Assembly (NCBI GenBank): GCA_026413225.1
Contig: CM048591.1
Location: forward strand, 76,372,009-76,436,008
Direction: 5' to 3'
Source: Otis tarda
Lineage: Eukaryota > Chordata > Aves > Otidiformes > Otididae
DNA: 64,000 nt
The notes below the pieces were generated by a model. That model was not told the origin of the DNA. It was given only the letters and a program-made list of their open reading frames with translations, and made no database searches. A program made the translations under genes and the position numbers. Positions 39,799 through 51,274 of the stretch are shown piece after piece; within the stretch, counting starts at the first letter, position 1, and every line of letters begins with the position of its first letter.

Positions 39799-40170
39799 TG
39801 TGTCCTGGTGATGGGGGACTCAGCGGGACAGCTGACCCCAGCTGAGCACAGGGGTATCTGTACGGTACGGTGTCGTGCTCAGCTGGGGTCAGCCGTTTTC
39901 CAAGGGGAAAGAAGTTTTCCAAAGGGGAGGGAAGTTTTCCAAAGCAGCCATTGCCCAGGGACCCTCTGGGCACCGTCTGGTGGGAGGTGGTGAGCGGTTG
40001 CCTTGGTTTTGGGTTCATTTTCCCCTTTCCTTCGCTTAGTAAAGTGACTTTATCTTGACCCATGAGTTTTCTCACTTTTGCTCGTTCTGTTCTCTCCCCT
40101 CTCCTTTTGTTGGGCAGCGAGTGCGCGGCTGGCTGGATGCTGAGCTGCTGGCCATGCTGAACCCACCGCA
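39799..40170 (+). mobile_element. Solo LTR of an avian endogenous retrovirus (older copy)
   Basis: About 370 bp matching, from memory, a common bird LTR type: a 5' part with AGCTGACCCCAGCTGAGCAC, a middle with GTGCTCAGC, and a T-rich 3' half with TTTATCTTGACCCATGAG and TTTTCTCACTTTTGC followed by a CTCTCCCCTCTCC run. It begins TGTG and ends at or near CCGCA. Flanking GCAAA (39794-39798) and GCAAC (40171-40175) are a near-matching candidate target duplication. No internal retroviral region adjoins it, so it is a solo LTR fossil. Fairly old by its divergence. Limits are approximate. Confidence 0.7.
39831..39893. repeat. Perfect 19-bp inverted repeat inside the LTR
   Basis: Arms 39831-39849 (GCTGACCCCAGCTGAGCAC) and 39875-39893 are exact reverse complements around a 25-base loop. 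The loop holds TACGGTACGG. The following 39894-39944 has three GTTTTCCAA(A)GGGG-type direct repeats. Both lie in the 5' part of the LTR. Confidence 0.92.
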
Positions 40171-43100
40171 GCAACGCACTCCTTGTAATAAACGTTAGCA
40201 TCCATCCTGATAGCTGACGTCCTACAGGGAGCTCAGCAGAATGGGTGCAACTTAATTTCTGTGTCTCCATACCATACGTTTTGTTCTAAACTTGAGAAAC
40301 AGAACTCACGGAACTTTCCACAATTCAGAAAATAATGGTGGATAGATAAAATCGGGGTCTAATCACAGACGGTAAGCAGAGAGAGGCAGAATGTAGTCAA
40401 CCAGCAGCTTGCACCCAGTGTAACTCGACCCCCAGTGTAACTCCGCTTTCGGGAGACGCCTGTGCGCCCTGCTCCGGCACGAGGCGGGGATGCTCCCATG
40501 CCCTGGTGTTTCAGGGTGGAGCAGGTGTTCTTGCACTTGAGCATGCAGTCTTGCCACGGACCGGATTTGAGAACAAATGCTCAAAAATCAGTTTTCTGGA
40601 GTTGCCAAGTTCATCCAGTAGCCCTTCTCCCGCCAGGCTTGTGCGTCCCGTTCGACTCGGTGTGCTCCCCTCCACCTCCACGCTCCTCTCCTGCCGTCGG
40701 TCACCGGCTGTTCTCCGTGCGCCATGCTCTCTTCGCAGCGCTCTGGGAGGCGCGGGTTTTGGGAACAGCCCTCCATGTCCCCTGCCCTGCGGGAGCTGAA
40801 GTGACACCTCCCCGAGCCACTGCCCACCCCGTTGCTGCAGGCTGACCTTTGCCGTCTGCCAGCCCCCGTCACGACATGGGTGCCCTGAGAAACCCGGGGT
40901 GCCCAGGGAGGGCAGGAATCCCCTCCGAGCCCTCAGCTTCTCGTGGGCAATGCCCGCTGGCGGCGACGTCTTCTGGGAGGACGGAAAGCCTCCAGCCCTT
41001 CAGAGCGCTCAAAATGGAGCGCTGGCCTCCCGGGCGGCAGGACCTCAGGATTCGGTCTGGTGCTCAGAGACCACGCTCATCAGATGTCCTAGAGCGGGGT
41101 ACGTTCAAGGGGGGCAGTGCAGCCCCCAGCACTCCGTGAGAGGGCAGAGGGGGGATGAGCCCGGCTGCCTTTCCCTCCCAGAGCCGGTGCCAATGCCTGA
41201 TGCCGATGCAGCCTTCAGCGGAGACCCGCGGCACCGCAGAAAGGGGCTTTGCAGGAGAACTGTCAGCTGGTGACACGGGAGCCGTGTTGTGGCTGTCCTC
41301 TCCTTGCAGTGAGGGGCTGGTGGCAGGGACGGCAGGGCTCTGTTAGACTTTCCGTACTTGCGCTGTCTTTCAGCCGTGCCGGGTTACAGGCGGAGCGAGT
41401 CGCCTGTCCCGCAGCAGGCAGGCAGTGCCCGTTCCTCATCAAGCCCTCCCAGGTCTGGATGTGAAATGCCACATCAGCCCGCTGGCAGCAGAACAGTGGG
41501 ATGAGACCTGACAAAAGTGCGGTGAGGGGCGCGGGATCCTCCTGTCTCTCCAGGTGTGAGGCCCCATACTGCTTCACTCGGCGAGAATGCCCTTCACGGA
41601 TGCAAATACGGCTCCAGCTGAAGCCTCCGCACACATGGCCACTGCTCAAGATGCCTGGGAATTGTCATTTAAACTTTTAATGAATAGGAAATTAAGACCC
41701 TTGGTTAAGCAAAGGAACATCTCTTTACTGTAATAGATTTCGCAGACAAGGGCAATGTGCAGCCCAGCCAGGAAAGTCAGCAGCAGAGACGGCGGGTGCG
41801 CGGGAGCTGGTACGAAGAGATCAAGCGGCAGCCCCTCGGCCAGCACTCCTGCCGCGGGCCGCGGCGGCTGAGGCAGGAACATCTGGAAAGGATGTCACGG
41901 GCAGCTGCTGAGAACTCGCGGCTTCTGTCTCAGGATTTCATGACCTATTTTCATTCTCAAAAAAGCCCCAGAGACTTGAAATGCCCTAGGGAGAAAATAA
42001 AATCCTTTGCCTGTGTAGGCACTGTCCTGGAGCCACTAGGAAGGGTCCTTTGGGGCAGCGCTTGCAAAGCGATGGAGCTACTGACCGTGTCCGAACAGCG
42101 ACTGGAGAAGCGTGCTCCAGCAGCATCCAGCTGGATGGATGTCTCTCGCCCTGCAAATGTGGTGATTCTCACGCATTCACCCCTCCGGATGCTCTGCTGG
42201 GCGGGAGGCTCTGAGCGCAGCCGGAGCTGGATCCCATGGCCTTGCTTCCAGCTGAGCAATGGATCCTCTTCCAGCGGATGGCATCGGCAGTGCAGCCAGA
42301 GCTGCAGAGACAAAGCTTCTCACCACACGCGCAGGAAACTGGCCCACTCACAGCAAAACAGGTAAAATTCATCATGCTGCAGCAACATCACGCTCAAATA
42401 CAGGCTCGGAGCATGACCTAGGAATGGGACGTATTTTGCAGAAGCATCAGAAGAGTATGAAGAAATGGATTCACCAGAGAACTTCTGAACGGTGTAAATT
42501 TGTGCGCCGTGCTGTGTAACCTCCTCCGTGCGTGCAACCGAACTGACACAGCTGCTCAGAAAGGGCACGAGCCCCACAACGGGACGTAGAGGAAGCCTTT
42601 CTTTCAGGGTGATTTTCTTAGGCGGAAAGGTCTTCAGATCTGTGCCGAGTACACAACGCTTCCAGCCACAACAGTAGCAGAGCTGTCGGTGTAGGGGCCA
42701 CAGAGGATTTTGAGAGTGGGCCCTGCCCTCCCCCAGGGCAGCGCCGTCTCGTGGTCACGCGCCGTGGGCGTGGACCAGTTGGGTCCCGGTGCCACCAAGG
42801 GAGCTCGCACGCGGGAGCCCCAGGGGCTGCGCCTGGATGTGGTGGGCTGACCCCGCCAGCGGCTCCTGCGGCAGGACGCGGGGGGAACCGGAAGGGGAAA
42901 AGTGAGAAAAACTCGTGGGCTGAGGTGATGACAGCTTAATAGAAGCAAAGCTGTGCACGCAAGCGAAGGAGAATAAGGAGTTCATGGCCTCTTCCCCATC
43001 GACGGGCAGCTGCCCAGCTGCTCCTGGAGAGCAGAGCCTTGGCACACGTAGCTGTTTGGGAAGACCCATGCCATAACGCTGAACGTCCCCCTTTCCTCCG

Positions 43101-43439
43101 TCTTTCCCCGAGCTTTTACTGCTGAGCACATCATGCCATGTGGGATGTCCCCGCGGTCAGCTGGGTCAGCTGCCCCCTGCCAGCCCTTGCCCCCGGCCCG
43201 CACTGCTCAGCCAGCGCTGAACACCGGCACCCCAAAACACAGCCCCACGCTGGCTGCTGTGAGGAAAATCGACTCCGTCCCAGCCAGACAGCACATCTGG
43301 GTCGGGCCGAGAGGGATGCGTCCGCCAGCCCTGCCGTCCGATGTCCCTGCTGAGGCTCTGCCACCTCGCAGCACCAGGGAAGTCGCACCTGGCAGGGCAC
43401 CGCTGAATTCTGGCTCCTGACTCTGTTAAACCCGTGGTA

Positions 43440-43980
43440 AACAGTCCCTGCTAACACTTAAAAATAATGGTCCATTACGGAAGCAATGCTTAATTAGAGT
43501 GGAACTGACAAATGGAGTCATCATGATGAATGTTATTATAATGAATACATCTGCAATTTGGTATCACACACAGAAATGTCTGGCTTCCCAGGAAACCCAC
43601 GGATACAGAGGGTGTCTTTCATATTCATAGGGATGTAATAATTCCTCTGAAGGAATCTCATCGTAATTTAGCGTGAATTAATGTCCATTTATCACACTGT
43701 GTTACCCAGTGCAGCAATTTATCTAAATCCTATATGTGCAGTGTAGACTCTTGTCTAAGAACACCCGATAATGGAGAAATCCTTTGAAAAATACATTTAC
43801 TGTAGATCATTAACGCTCAGTGTGCTAAGTGGCCTTTAAATTAAACTAAGTTAAATAAACTCTTCTTTAATATACTGGTGTAACTTTTTCATTAACAAAC
43901 ACATTAAGGCCTTTTCCATTTGCATACGGCTGATGCAAGCATACGATACTGAAATGTTCAGTTAGTGGAGCAGAACATGA
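43440..43980. promoter_or_regulatory. Strong candidate downstream enhancer, AT-rich with octamer
   Basis: A 540-bp AT-rich, CpG-poor, non-repetitive island between GC-rich flanks, 5 kb past the PAX5 3' end. It holds a palindromic homeodomain-like TAATGGTCCATTA at 43465-43477, TTAATTAG at 43490-43497, several TTAAATTAAAC-like words near 43837 and an exact octamer ATTTGCAT at 43918-43925. This is the densest motif cluster between 38.7 and 50 kb. Called on composition and motifs; orthologous conservation not tested. Confidence 0.4.
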
Positions 43981-44169
43981 TTCCGCGTGTCTGTACGGTG
44001 CGGAACGGCAGGAGGAGCCGGGGTTCGGCACACCAGAGCAGCGCGAGTCTGGTGTCTCCCTAGCAGATCTCTGAGCCCCAGCTTGCGAGATGCTCTTGAA
44101 ATAGACACCAACAGAACTTCTGTGACGGTGTTTGTCCCAAACCTCGTGTTCAAACTGTATTTATGCAAG

Positions 44170-44405
44170 AGTCACAGAGTCACGGAACGGTTTGGGTGGG
44201 CAGGGAGCGTTAAAGCCCACCCAGCCCAACCCCCTGCCAGGAGCAGGGACATCTCCAACCAGATCAGGTTGCTCAGAGCCCCGGCCAACCTGGCCTGGAA
44301 TGTTTCCAGGAATGGGGCATCCACCGCCTCTCTGGGCAACCTGGGACAGGGCTCCACCACCCTCAGTGTAAAAATTTTTTTCCTAATATCTGATCTGAGC
44401 CTGTT
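44170..44405 (-). mobile_element. CR1 LINE 3' end, antisense
   Basis: Reads on the + strand as the reverse complement of a CR1 tail: GTCACAGAGTCACGGAACGG, TTTGGGTGGG, TTAAAGCCCACCCAGCCCAA, GGTTGCTCAGAGCCCCGGCC, CTCTCTGGGCAACCTGGGAC and a final TTTTTTTCCTAATATCTGAT. It is the best-preserved CR1 copy in the window. 5'-truncated near 44405. Confidence 0.95.
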
Positions 44406-45503
44406 GACAAGATTTCTGATGTGACTGCACTCCTCTTCACTAGATATTTTTAAGCAACAGTAAAAAACTTCTCGTACAGGTGGAGGAATAACCCACCTTC
44501 GTTCCTGCCGCCTGCTTTCCATTTGCCTGCGTGCGATCAAGAGAAAGAGAAGCGATGGCTGTTCTGGGCTGGAGGAGAAATCCCAGTTGGAGATCTTTTG
44601 CTGCGACTCACTGGCAGCTCACCGACGGCTGCTGCGCCAACGGGAAACCGAGTGAGGCACGCAAAGGACGCGAAGGAGAAAAGAGGGGCCGTATCCCAGC
44701 ACTTAGGGCTGTATGGCTGTTACGCGTCCGGCTGGAACAACATCCACTCTGGAGGAGCACGGCAGCCTGCTGTGTGTCCACGCAGGTGGACAAGCCGGAC
44801 GGTGCAAGAAGAGCTCCGTGCGCGTTTAACTGGCTCTTGTGGAAGGCACTGCGCGTGCATCCCTGCTTGCCTTATAAAAGCCCTGTTCAACACTTTACTT
44901 TCTTTATGAAAAATTCTCCTGAACATCTTTCATCTTGCATGTCTCAAGATGCTCTGCCTGTGCTAGAGGCTGTGGAACAAACCAGAAGGTGCGGGATCGT
45001 TTGGCTCAGCTGCTGTCTTGGGGACCGTGGGTTTAAATCCACTGACTAAAAAAACGGGGCTGATGACCAGGCTGTGAAAGGTGCGAAATGAAGCACGTTC
45101 GGTGTGCCTGCGCAGGGGGAGGAGGAGGTGCGAAAGCTCTTGAGTACCAATCAGAGAAGCCAACACATAAAACAAGGGGAGGACAGAACTGCTGGAAAAT
45201 GGCGTGTTCCGAGCAGGAAAAAATGAACAGAATTCTTATATCTGAGTTTCTCTGCAGCAAACAGAGGATGACGGTGGTGGGAGCTCTCCCCTGAGAAGAC
45301 CAAGCTGAAATGCCTGCATGAAGAGGGCACACCTCCACTTCTCCTGTGCCTTTTACATTGCAGGTGCTAGACGGGAAATCTTGGCTAGCTGCATCCCGCC
45401 ATCGCCCGCTGGCACCAGTGGAAAACGTGCTTGGCCCAGGGCATCCTCCTGCTTCGCAGGGCCGCTTCCCTCTGTCCTGCCGGTTTGGCACCAGCCAGCA
45501 CGT

Positions 45504-45536
45504 GGAGGAGGAGGAGGAGGAGGAGGAGGAGGAGGA
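45504..45536. repeat. (GGA)11 microsatellite
   Basis: Eleven uninterrupted GGA triplets on the + strand. It yields a poly-Glu or poly-Arg run in spurious frames. A likely length-variable locus. Confidence 0.95.
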
Positions 45537-47924
45537 GCAGAGTTTCTCATGGCAGAGCTGGTTTGCTTGGCGACACTGCAGGGTCTTTCCTGCTGGATCC
45601 TGCTCTGCGCTGACAAGGCTGCAAAACGAGCTGCTTCTCCGGGAAAGGGTTCGGGATTTGGTCCCTTGGTATTTTGGGAGGAGTTTGATCCCATGGTGTT
45701 TTTTTGGGAATGGGAGGTTCTCTGGTTGGCTGGATGGTTGGTTGATTGGCTGATATTTTTTTGCAGCATGTTTGTTCCCAGAGCTGAATTTCAGCAGTTA
45801 GGAAGGGAGGTGGTGTGTCCTGCTGCGTGTGTTAAACACAACGATACAAAGCTTTTTGTAACCAGTATAGGAATTACCGCAACCACCAGCGCCCAGAGGC
45901 TGGGAAGTGCGTGGCTGAAGGATTGCTCCCAACGATCCCGTTCTCCTGCGGTCCTTCCTGCAGTGTGCCATGCCAGCTGCTGCGTAGACAGGATACCACT
46001 CGGTGCAGACCTTTGGTCAGTATGGCACTTCTGACCCTGTGCATCATCCCCTTCACACTCTTCATACGGCACTACAGCGATCAGAATTCACGGGTGGCTC
46101 CCATCCTCCTCCGGAAACAAGTGCCTGTATGCACGTAATCCAGAAAAGATCACCCTGGAATGAAACTTCAGGCAGAGGACACACCGTTTCCAAGGGGATG
46201 AAGGGAAACAGCGGGCAGGTTTAAGCTTTCACGCTCCCTCCATCGCTCCTGCAAGCACGCGGCAGAAAAGAGCAGCGTGGTGGAAACGACGAGTTGTGCA
46301 GACTTCACGGCCCGGGAGAGGAGCACGGGCGGCAGGGAGGCGTCGTGCTGGGCTGCCCCCAGGCCATCGCCGTGTGACAGACTTGGTCTGAAGCAGGAGC
46401 GTCTCTGATGGGTGAAGGTAATATTGACCCCCAGTCCTAAAGACACTGAAAGCCCAGGGGGGATTTGTCTTTCCATTCTCAGCAAAAGCCTAGCAGGGAT
46501 GGGGAAACACCTCCTCAGCAGTGCCGACGCCGTGGCACGTATTTCAGACACAAGCAGATGTCCGTTTCAGGTCATTCCTCCCCTTGTTGTTGCAACGAAG
46601 GGCTGCCAGCAGCCGAGGCGAGGAGCAGGGCGGTGGAGTCAGGACCTTGGCCCTTGGGCATCGGCAAGCCCAGGCTACTTGTCTGCAGGTCGGTGCCTTC
46701 ATCTCTGACTGCAGCGATGCTGTTGCCGTCGATACGTGACAGACAAGAACGCGGCCTGCGCTCACCAGTCCTGGCTGCTGGCTGGGAGATGAAGTTTTGC
46801 AAGTGGAAAGAACAAGAGAAGATTAGTATAAAAATTAATGTGATGCTGAGGGAAAATACTAAAGGAGCTTTTTTTTCCTTTTTTTCTTTTTTTGTGTGTG
46901 TGTCTCCTTTCTGTTATCATTAGACAGAGACCCTAGGGCTCAGAGGGGCAGCCCACTACTAAGGTTCCTGAGTCACGTATGGTTGGAAATAGGAGAGCAA
47001 GAAGAGCGGTGGAAAGAAAGGGAAATGCCTTAGGGTTTGCTGAATGGGTAGAACCAGAAGATACAGAATGACTTTAGTTTTGGGTTTAAATCCTTCTTTT
47101 CCTCATCCTACTGCAGAAAGCAGAGGCAACCAGATCAGGTGTGAAGGATGTATGAGAAGCGAACGGATGTATGGTTGTGGCGTGAGACTGCTGTGTATGG
47201 AGCACAGCCGGAGACGTTTGAGGTCCTAGGTGAAAGCCTCCGATAGTTGATCTTCCAGTCCCTTCCAGCAGAGGAGGTGGCACAGCACATCAAGAACCAC
47301 GGACTGAAATGGTGCAGTGGTGCTACAAACTCTATTTGGCAAACGACTGCTTGATTTCGTCTGGATGCTGGAGACCCCGGACCAGTGTGACACCTTAGAG
47401 CAGAGTTGGGAGGAGCAGGAGTCACAGCTTCTGCGCATCTCCACACCTCTGTTTCTTCTTATCCTCCTTATCCAACCTGAAGACTGATAGCAGGGCACAT
47501 GTCTGTTTCTGCACATCCTACGGCAGGGTCTTCACCCTGGCTGAGCTTCCTGAACCACAGCAGATGATAGCAGGCAATTCTGATTTGGAGCTGCTTTGGC
47601 ATGGGTTTGTGACAACACCATCATGTTACCATCTTGTTTCATTTTCTGTCCTTTCATTTTATTTATTTCAATTTCATTTTGGCTAAAAAGAGCATGAAAA
47701 GCAGGAGGTGCCATTCCATCACTGTGTTAGTGAACAGCAGTGATTCAACAGTAGCTAGACACATGCATTACACGCAACGAGCTCTCGGTAGAGAGAGGGT
47801 AATGGATTGCTCCAGCAGTGACCCTCACAACTGGCTGTTCCGCAGGTTCTGTGCAGAGGAACTGGGCTAGCTGGCACATGCCAAGGCAAAGACACCAAGC
47901 CAAAGCCATGCTGACGAGGTCGGC

Positions 47925-48245
47925 TGGTCCCACTGCCCTGCTCAAGCAGGGCCACCTGGAGCAGGTTGCCTAGGCCCGTGTCCAGACAACTTTCAAACAC
48001 CTCCAAGTCAGGAGACTCCACAGCCATCATCTGGAAGGAACCTTCCTCCCTCATCTTCATTCCTCCCGTGAGGTATTTGTACATTGATGAGATCCCTCCT
48101 CTTCTCCAGGCTGAACAGCCCCAGCTCTCTCAGCCTGGCCTCATAGGAGAGGTGCTCCAGCCCCTTCAGCACCTTCATGGCCTCCTCTGGACCCTCTCCA
48201 GTACGTCCATGTCTCTCTGGTACTGGGGAGCCCAGGGCTGGACAC
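47925..48245 (-). mobile_element. CR1 LINE fragment, antisense, internally deleted
   Basis: Reverse complement of CR1: CTGCTCAAGCAGGGCCACCT, GGAGCAGGTTGCCTAGGC, GGAGACTCCACAGCC, then GTATTTGTACATTGATGAGA, CTTCTCCAGGCTGAACAGCC, CCAGCTCTCTCAGCCTGGCC, GAGAGGTGCTCCAGCCCCTT and TACTGGGGAGCCCAGGGCTG. Compared with the consensus a block of roughly 100-150 bp seems missing between the ACAGCC and GTATTTG parts. It ends near GGACACAG. Confidence 0.93.
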
Positions 48246-48369
48246 AGAGGAAATCACTACGGAGCTCAGATCTCCAGACCCAAGCTGGACACCATCGCTC
48301 CCGCACATGAAATCTCTGCTGACTGGTTTTGCTGGATTTCTCCCCCGGCAGTTATTCAGCTGTGAGCAG

Positions 48370-48600
48370 GTGCTGATGTGTGGGTGATTTTCAAAATGTA
48401 TTATCACCTCTTTGTGCAATCAATAAAAATTTAAATGAGGAGACCTTGGCTGATTCTTTAAATTCTATTATACTCAGACACCAATATTTACAACCCTCTA
48501 CAAAATTAAGCATTTTAGGATGCAATCACAGCATAATAGCATTTGCAAGATGCTTTCTATTTTTTTCTTCATGTGATTTGGGTTTTTAAATACCCTGCTT
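48370..48600. promoter_or_regulatory. AT-rich island beside CR1
   Basis: AT-rich, non-repetitive block with GTGCAATCAATAAAAATTTA near 48414 and ATAGCATTTGCAAGATG near 48535 (7 of 8 bases of the octamer). A candidate conserved element; motif support is weaker than at 43.7 kb. Confidence 0.28.
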
Positions 48601-48719
48601 GCAGTTTTCTGTATCATGCCATGCATTTCTTCAACAGCGTGCGTGCTGTGCATCCTTCCTCGCTGCGTTACAGCCAGGGCTGCCTGCTTCGTGGCACTGC
48701 TTTGGACTGCAAGCCTTCT

Positions 48720-49180
48720 AATCCCAGCTAACAAAATCACGCTCTACTGTATTCATTTATTCCACAGTTACAGAAAGAAGTCTCAGAACTGCCACACGCG
48801 TGTTGCTTTCTCATCCAGAGCTAATGTGAGCGGTACAAAGCTCGGGCTTTGTCTATCCACATGCTGTCGTTGGAAGAGGAGCACCGTACACGCAGTGGAG
48901 GTTTTCATACCGTACAGGAAAAAATATGTAAATATAACCGTCAACTCCAATGTAACAACTAAAATAACTTTTAATTGTTTTCCCTTCACTTATATTTTCT
49001 GCTTGGCTGACTCTGCTTATGGCTCCTGGAAAGGCCAGCTCATCAGTTTTTGTTGTTAATCAAGAACAGTAATTGTGTAAGTTATAAAGACACAGGATGA
49101 TTCTTTGCTGAATAGGATAACAACTCCCGGAAAATGCAAAGTAGTTTTTTTTTATGGTTTTTTATTAGTAATTTGTAAGA
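48720..49180. other. AT-rich intergenic block
   Basis: AT-rich sequence with TATGTAAATATAACCG near 48925, two ACTTTTAATTG-like words and a T-run at 49147-49154. No gene or repeat recognised. It may be a further conserved element; evidence is composition only. Confidence 0.22.
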
Positions 49181-50079
49181 CTGCTATCTGAGTAAACAAA
49201 GTCCGCGAGAGGCGCTGGGAATCCAGACCCGGGGAACGGTTTGCTCCCATGTTCCTGGTGCGACGGATGCCGTTCCAGGAGAAGGGCTCTCACGGGGCAC
49301 CACCGGCTCGGGGTGCGCTGCAGCTACTCTAGCTCTGCCTCTGTTCAAGAGCAGCCAGTGCCTTGCAACTAGGGAAAACGGTGGGAAAATGTCCTTTTTA
49401 CTCTTGGTACCATGACCAAGTGTCGTGACAAGCACCATGAGAGTAGTGTAGACGCCCCTTGGAAAGTCCGTTGGTCCTCGGGCAATGGGGCAGGGAGGGG
49501 GGCACCTCACAAGTCCAGTTGACTTGAAACGTTGCCTCCCAGCCTGTGCTCCAGCACACGGCCCACAGCCCACCCCGCTGTCCTGGAGCACATCAGCTGC
49601 CGGCCATCACCCCTCTCCTCCAGGATCCATCCCTGTGAGCCGCTCCAGCCCCATGTCCTCACGGGCTTTCCACCTGGGGGGAAGCATTCACACGTCTGAG
49701 GGATTTTCTTGGCCAGCTGGGGCGGAGAAGGCTGGGAGCGACGTGAAGAGGGGAGAGAGGCCAGAGACGGAGAGGGGAGGAGGAAGCACCCTGCCGTGGT
49801 GCCGGGAGCTGGGCTGCAGCACAGCAGAGGAGAGACAAGACCGAGGTGGAACACAGGCGGAGTCTGACCGCTGAAACGACTGCTTACCATGCTGATTTCT
49901 GCTTAAAGTCTTCCTACTGTCAGTTCAGCCTGCAGCACTGAGCACGTCACACTTCTGCAATACACTTTGTCAAGGAAACAAAATGCTAAAATCAGCGACT
50001 GCTCACAGGGCAACCAGAATTTGAGAAGGAACAGCTAAGGGAGGAGCTTTGGGCTCAGTAACCCCCGCTGCACCACGAA

Positions 50080-50480
50080 ACAAAGCCGTTTTCTAATAAG
50101 AAGTGGGAATATTCAAAAGAAATTGCAGAAGGAAGTGGAGTGGGACAGTCTACCTCACTCTAGGTATCAGGGCTGATTTCAATTTCATTATTAGCTGTGA
50201 TTTTAATCTCTAACCAGAAAACTTTGAGGGAGGAGATGGCTGGATTTTCTTTAAATACAGCTAGTTAAGTGTCGCTGTATCCCGAAATCCTTGTGCTGTA
50301 CATCTACTGAGTTATGAAACGGATTTCAGTGGATGAACTCTGGTGCAGCCTGCTCAGCAATGCATGAAGAGGTGGAGGTGTAAAAAATGTCAAATAGCTT
50401 TCTCATATGCATTAAACTATTAATAAAGATAAAATGATTTTTATGTTTTCGGTTTATAATGTCTCTTTTATGAAAGTAAG
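50080..50480. promoter_or_regulatory. AT-rich island with TAAT motifs
   Basis: Non-repetitive AT-rich block with TTTCATTATTAGCTGTGATT near 50180, AGCTAGTTAAGTG near 50259, and CATTAAACTATTAATAAAGA near 50410. It sits about 0.5 kb before the retroviral solo LTR. Candidate conserved element. Confidence 0.3.
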
Positions 50481-50939
50481 AAGCGGTATTGATTCACGAC
50501 CCGTTGGTTTCACTGCTTTGTGTCGTTACTGGGACCGCGCCAGGAGTGGCTCCAGAGCAGGAACCAAGCTGAGAGGAAAAGGTGGCGGACGGGAGAGAAA
50601 AGCTTCCGCTTCCGTGGGGGTCTCCTCCCTGCTCCATGGGCGGCCCAGGACATGGGGTCCAGGGTGGGGAGAGCGGAACATCACCTGATGGAAACTCCCA
50701 GAGCCGAAGTGAAGAGAAGCTCGCGATGTTCCCGGGGCCGGGGTGCCCTGGCCCCGACGGCGTCTGTGCGCTTTGGGAACTGTTGGACAAGCTCGTTAAA
50801 CACGAAGGAGATGATTGCTACAAAGCTTCTTCATATCCATTTCTAACTTGTGTATTGAGGTGTCGGGTGAATGGGAACCACAATGTTCAGCCTTCGTACG
50901 CCAGGTCTCACAGCACCCACAAGCTCCCAGCAAGTGGCC

Positions 50940-50945
50940 TGATTT
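50940..50945. repeat. Target-site duplication, left copy
   Basis: TGATTT immediately before the LTR start. An identical hexamer follows the LTR end at 51269-51274. Six bases is the duplication size of alpharetroviruses and related class II elements. Confidence 0.88.
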
Positions 50946-51268
50946 TGTGGGAGCAGAGAGTGCAGCACAGCTGTCTGATATTGAAGAATTTGAGCTCTGT
51001 CCTTGAACACCACTTGCTCAATAACAAAAAACAGCAATTAGAACAAGATAAGTAAATACCAAAGGCAAAAATAGTAAAGACAACTAAAAATCTGTAACCA
51101 ATCCAAATGAAGTTTAAGGCGCGTGAACAGTGTATTGCTACCAATCGAATGAGATGATTAAGCGTGTGCATTCCGCGCGTAACTGAGACAAGATATAAAA
51201 GACTTAGGCTGACGGACAATAAAGGTCTCCGGTACACCATCCACGGAATCCGTGTCCTTATTGCAACA
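50946..51268 (+). mobile_element. Solo LTR of an alpharetrovirus-like (class II) endogenous retrovirus
   Basis: A 323-bp LTR, close to the size of avian leukosis/Rous-type LTRs. It starts TGTGGGAG and ends ATTGCAACA (TG...CA). U3 contains an AGATGATTAAGCGTGTGC segment near 51150, like the ATGATTAAGCG word of alpharetroviral U3; a TATA-type GATATAAAAG lies at 51192; an AATAAA poly(A) signal at 51219; and U5 ends in CCGTGTCCTTATTGCAACA, close to the alpharetroviral U5 end. The flanking 6-bp duplication TGATTT is perfect, so the provirus recombined to a solo LTR in place. Moderately young by the intact duplication and signals; one LTR alone gives no date. Confidence 0.88.
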
Positions 51269-51274
51269 TGATTT
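51269..51274. repeat. Target-site duplication, right copy
   Basis: TGATTT directly after the LTR's terminal CA, identical to the left copy at 50940-50945. Confidence 0.88.

Noticed and set aside
45010-45060. tRNA-like GGGTTTAAATCCACTGA segment
   Set aside because: Resembles a T-arm (GGTTTAAATCC), but there is no matching D-arm, anticodon arm or acceptor stem nearby.
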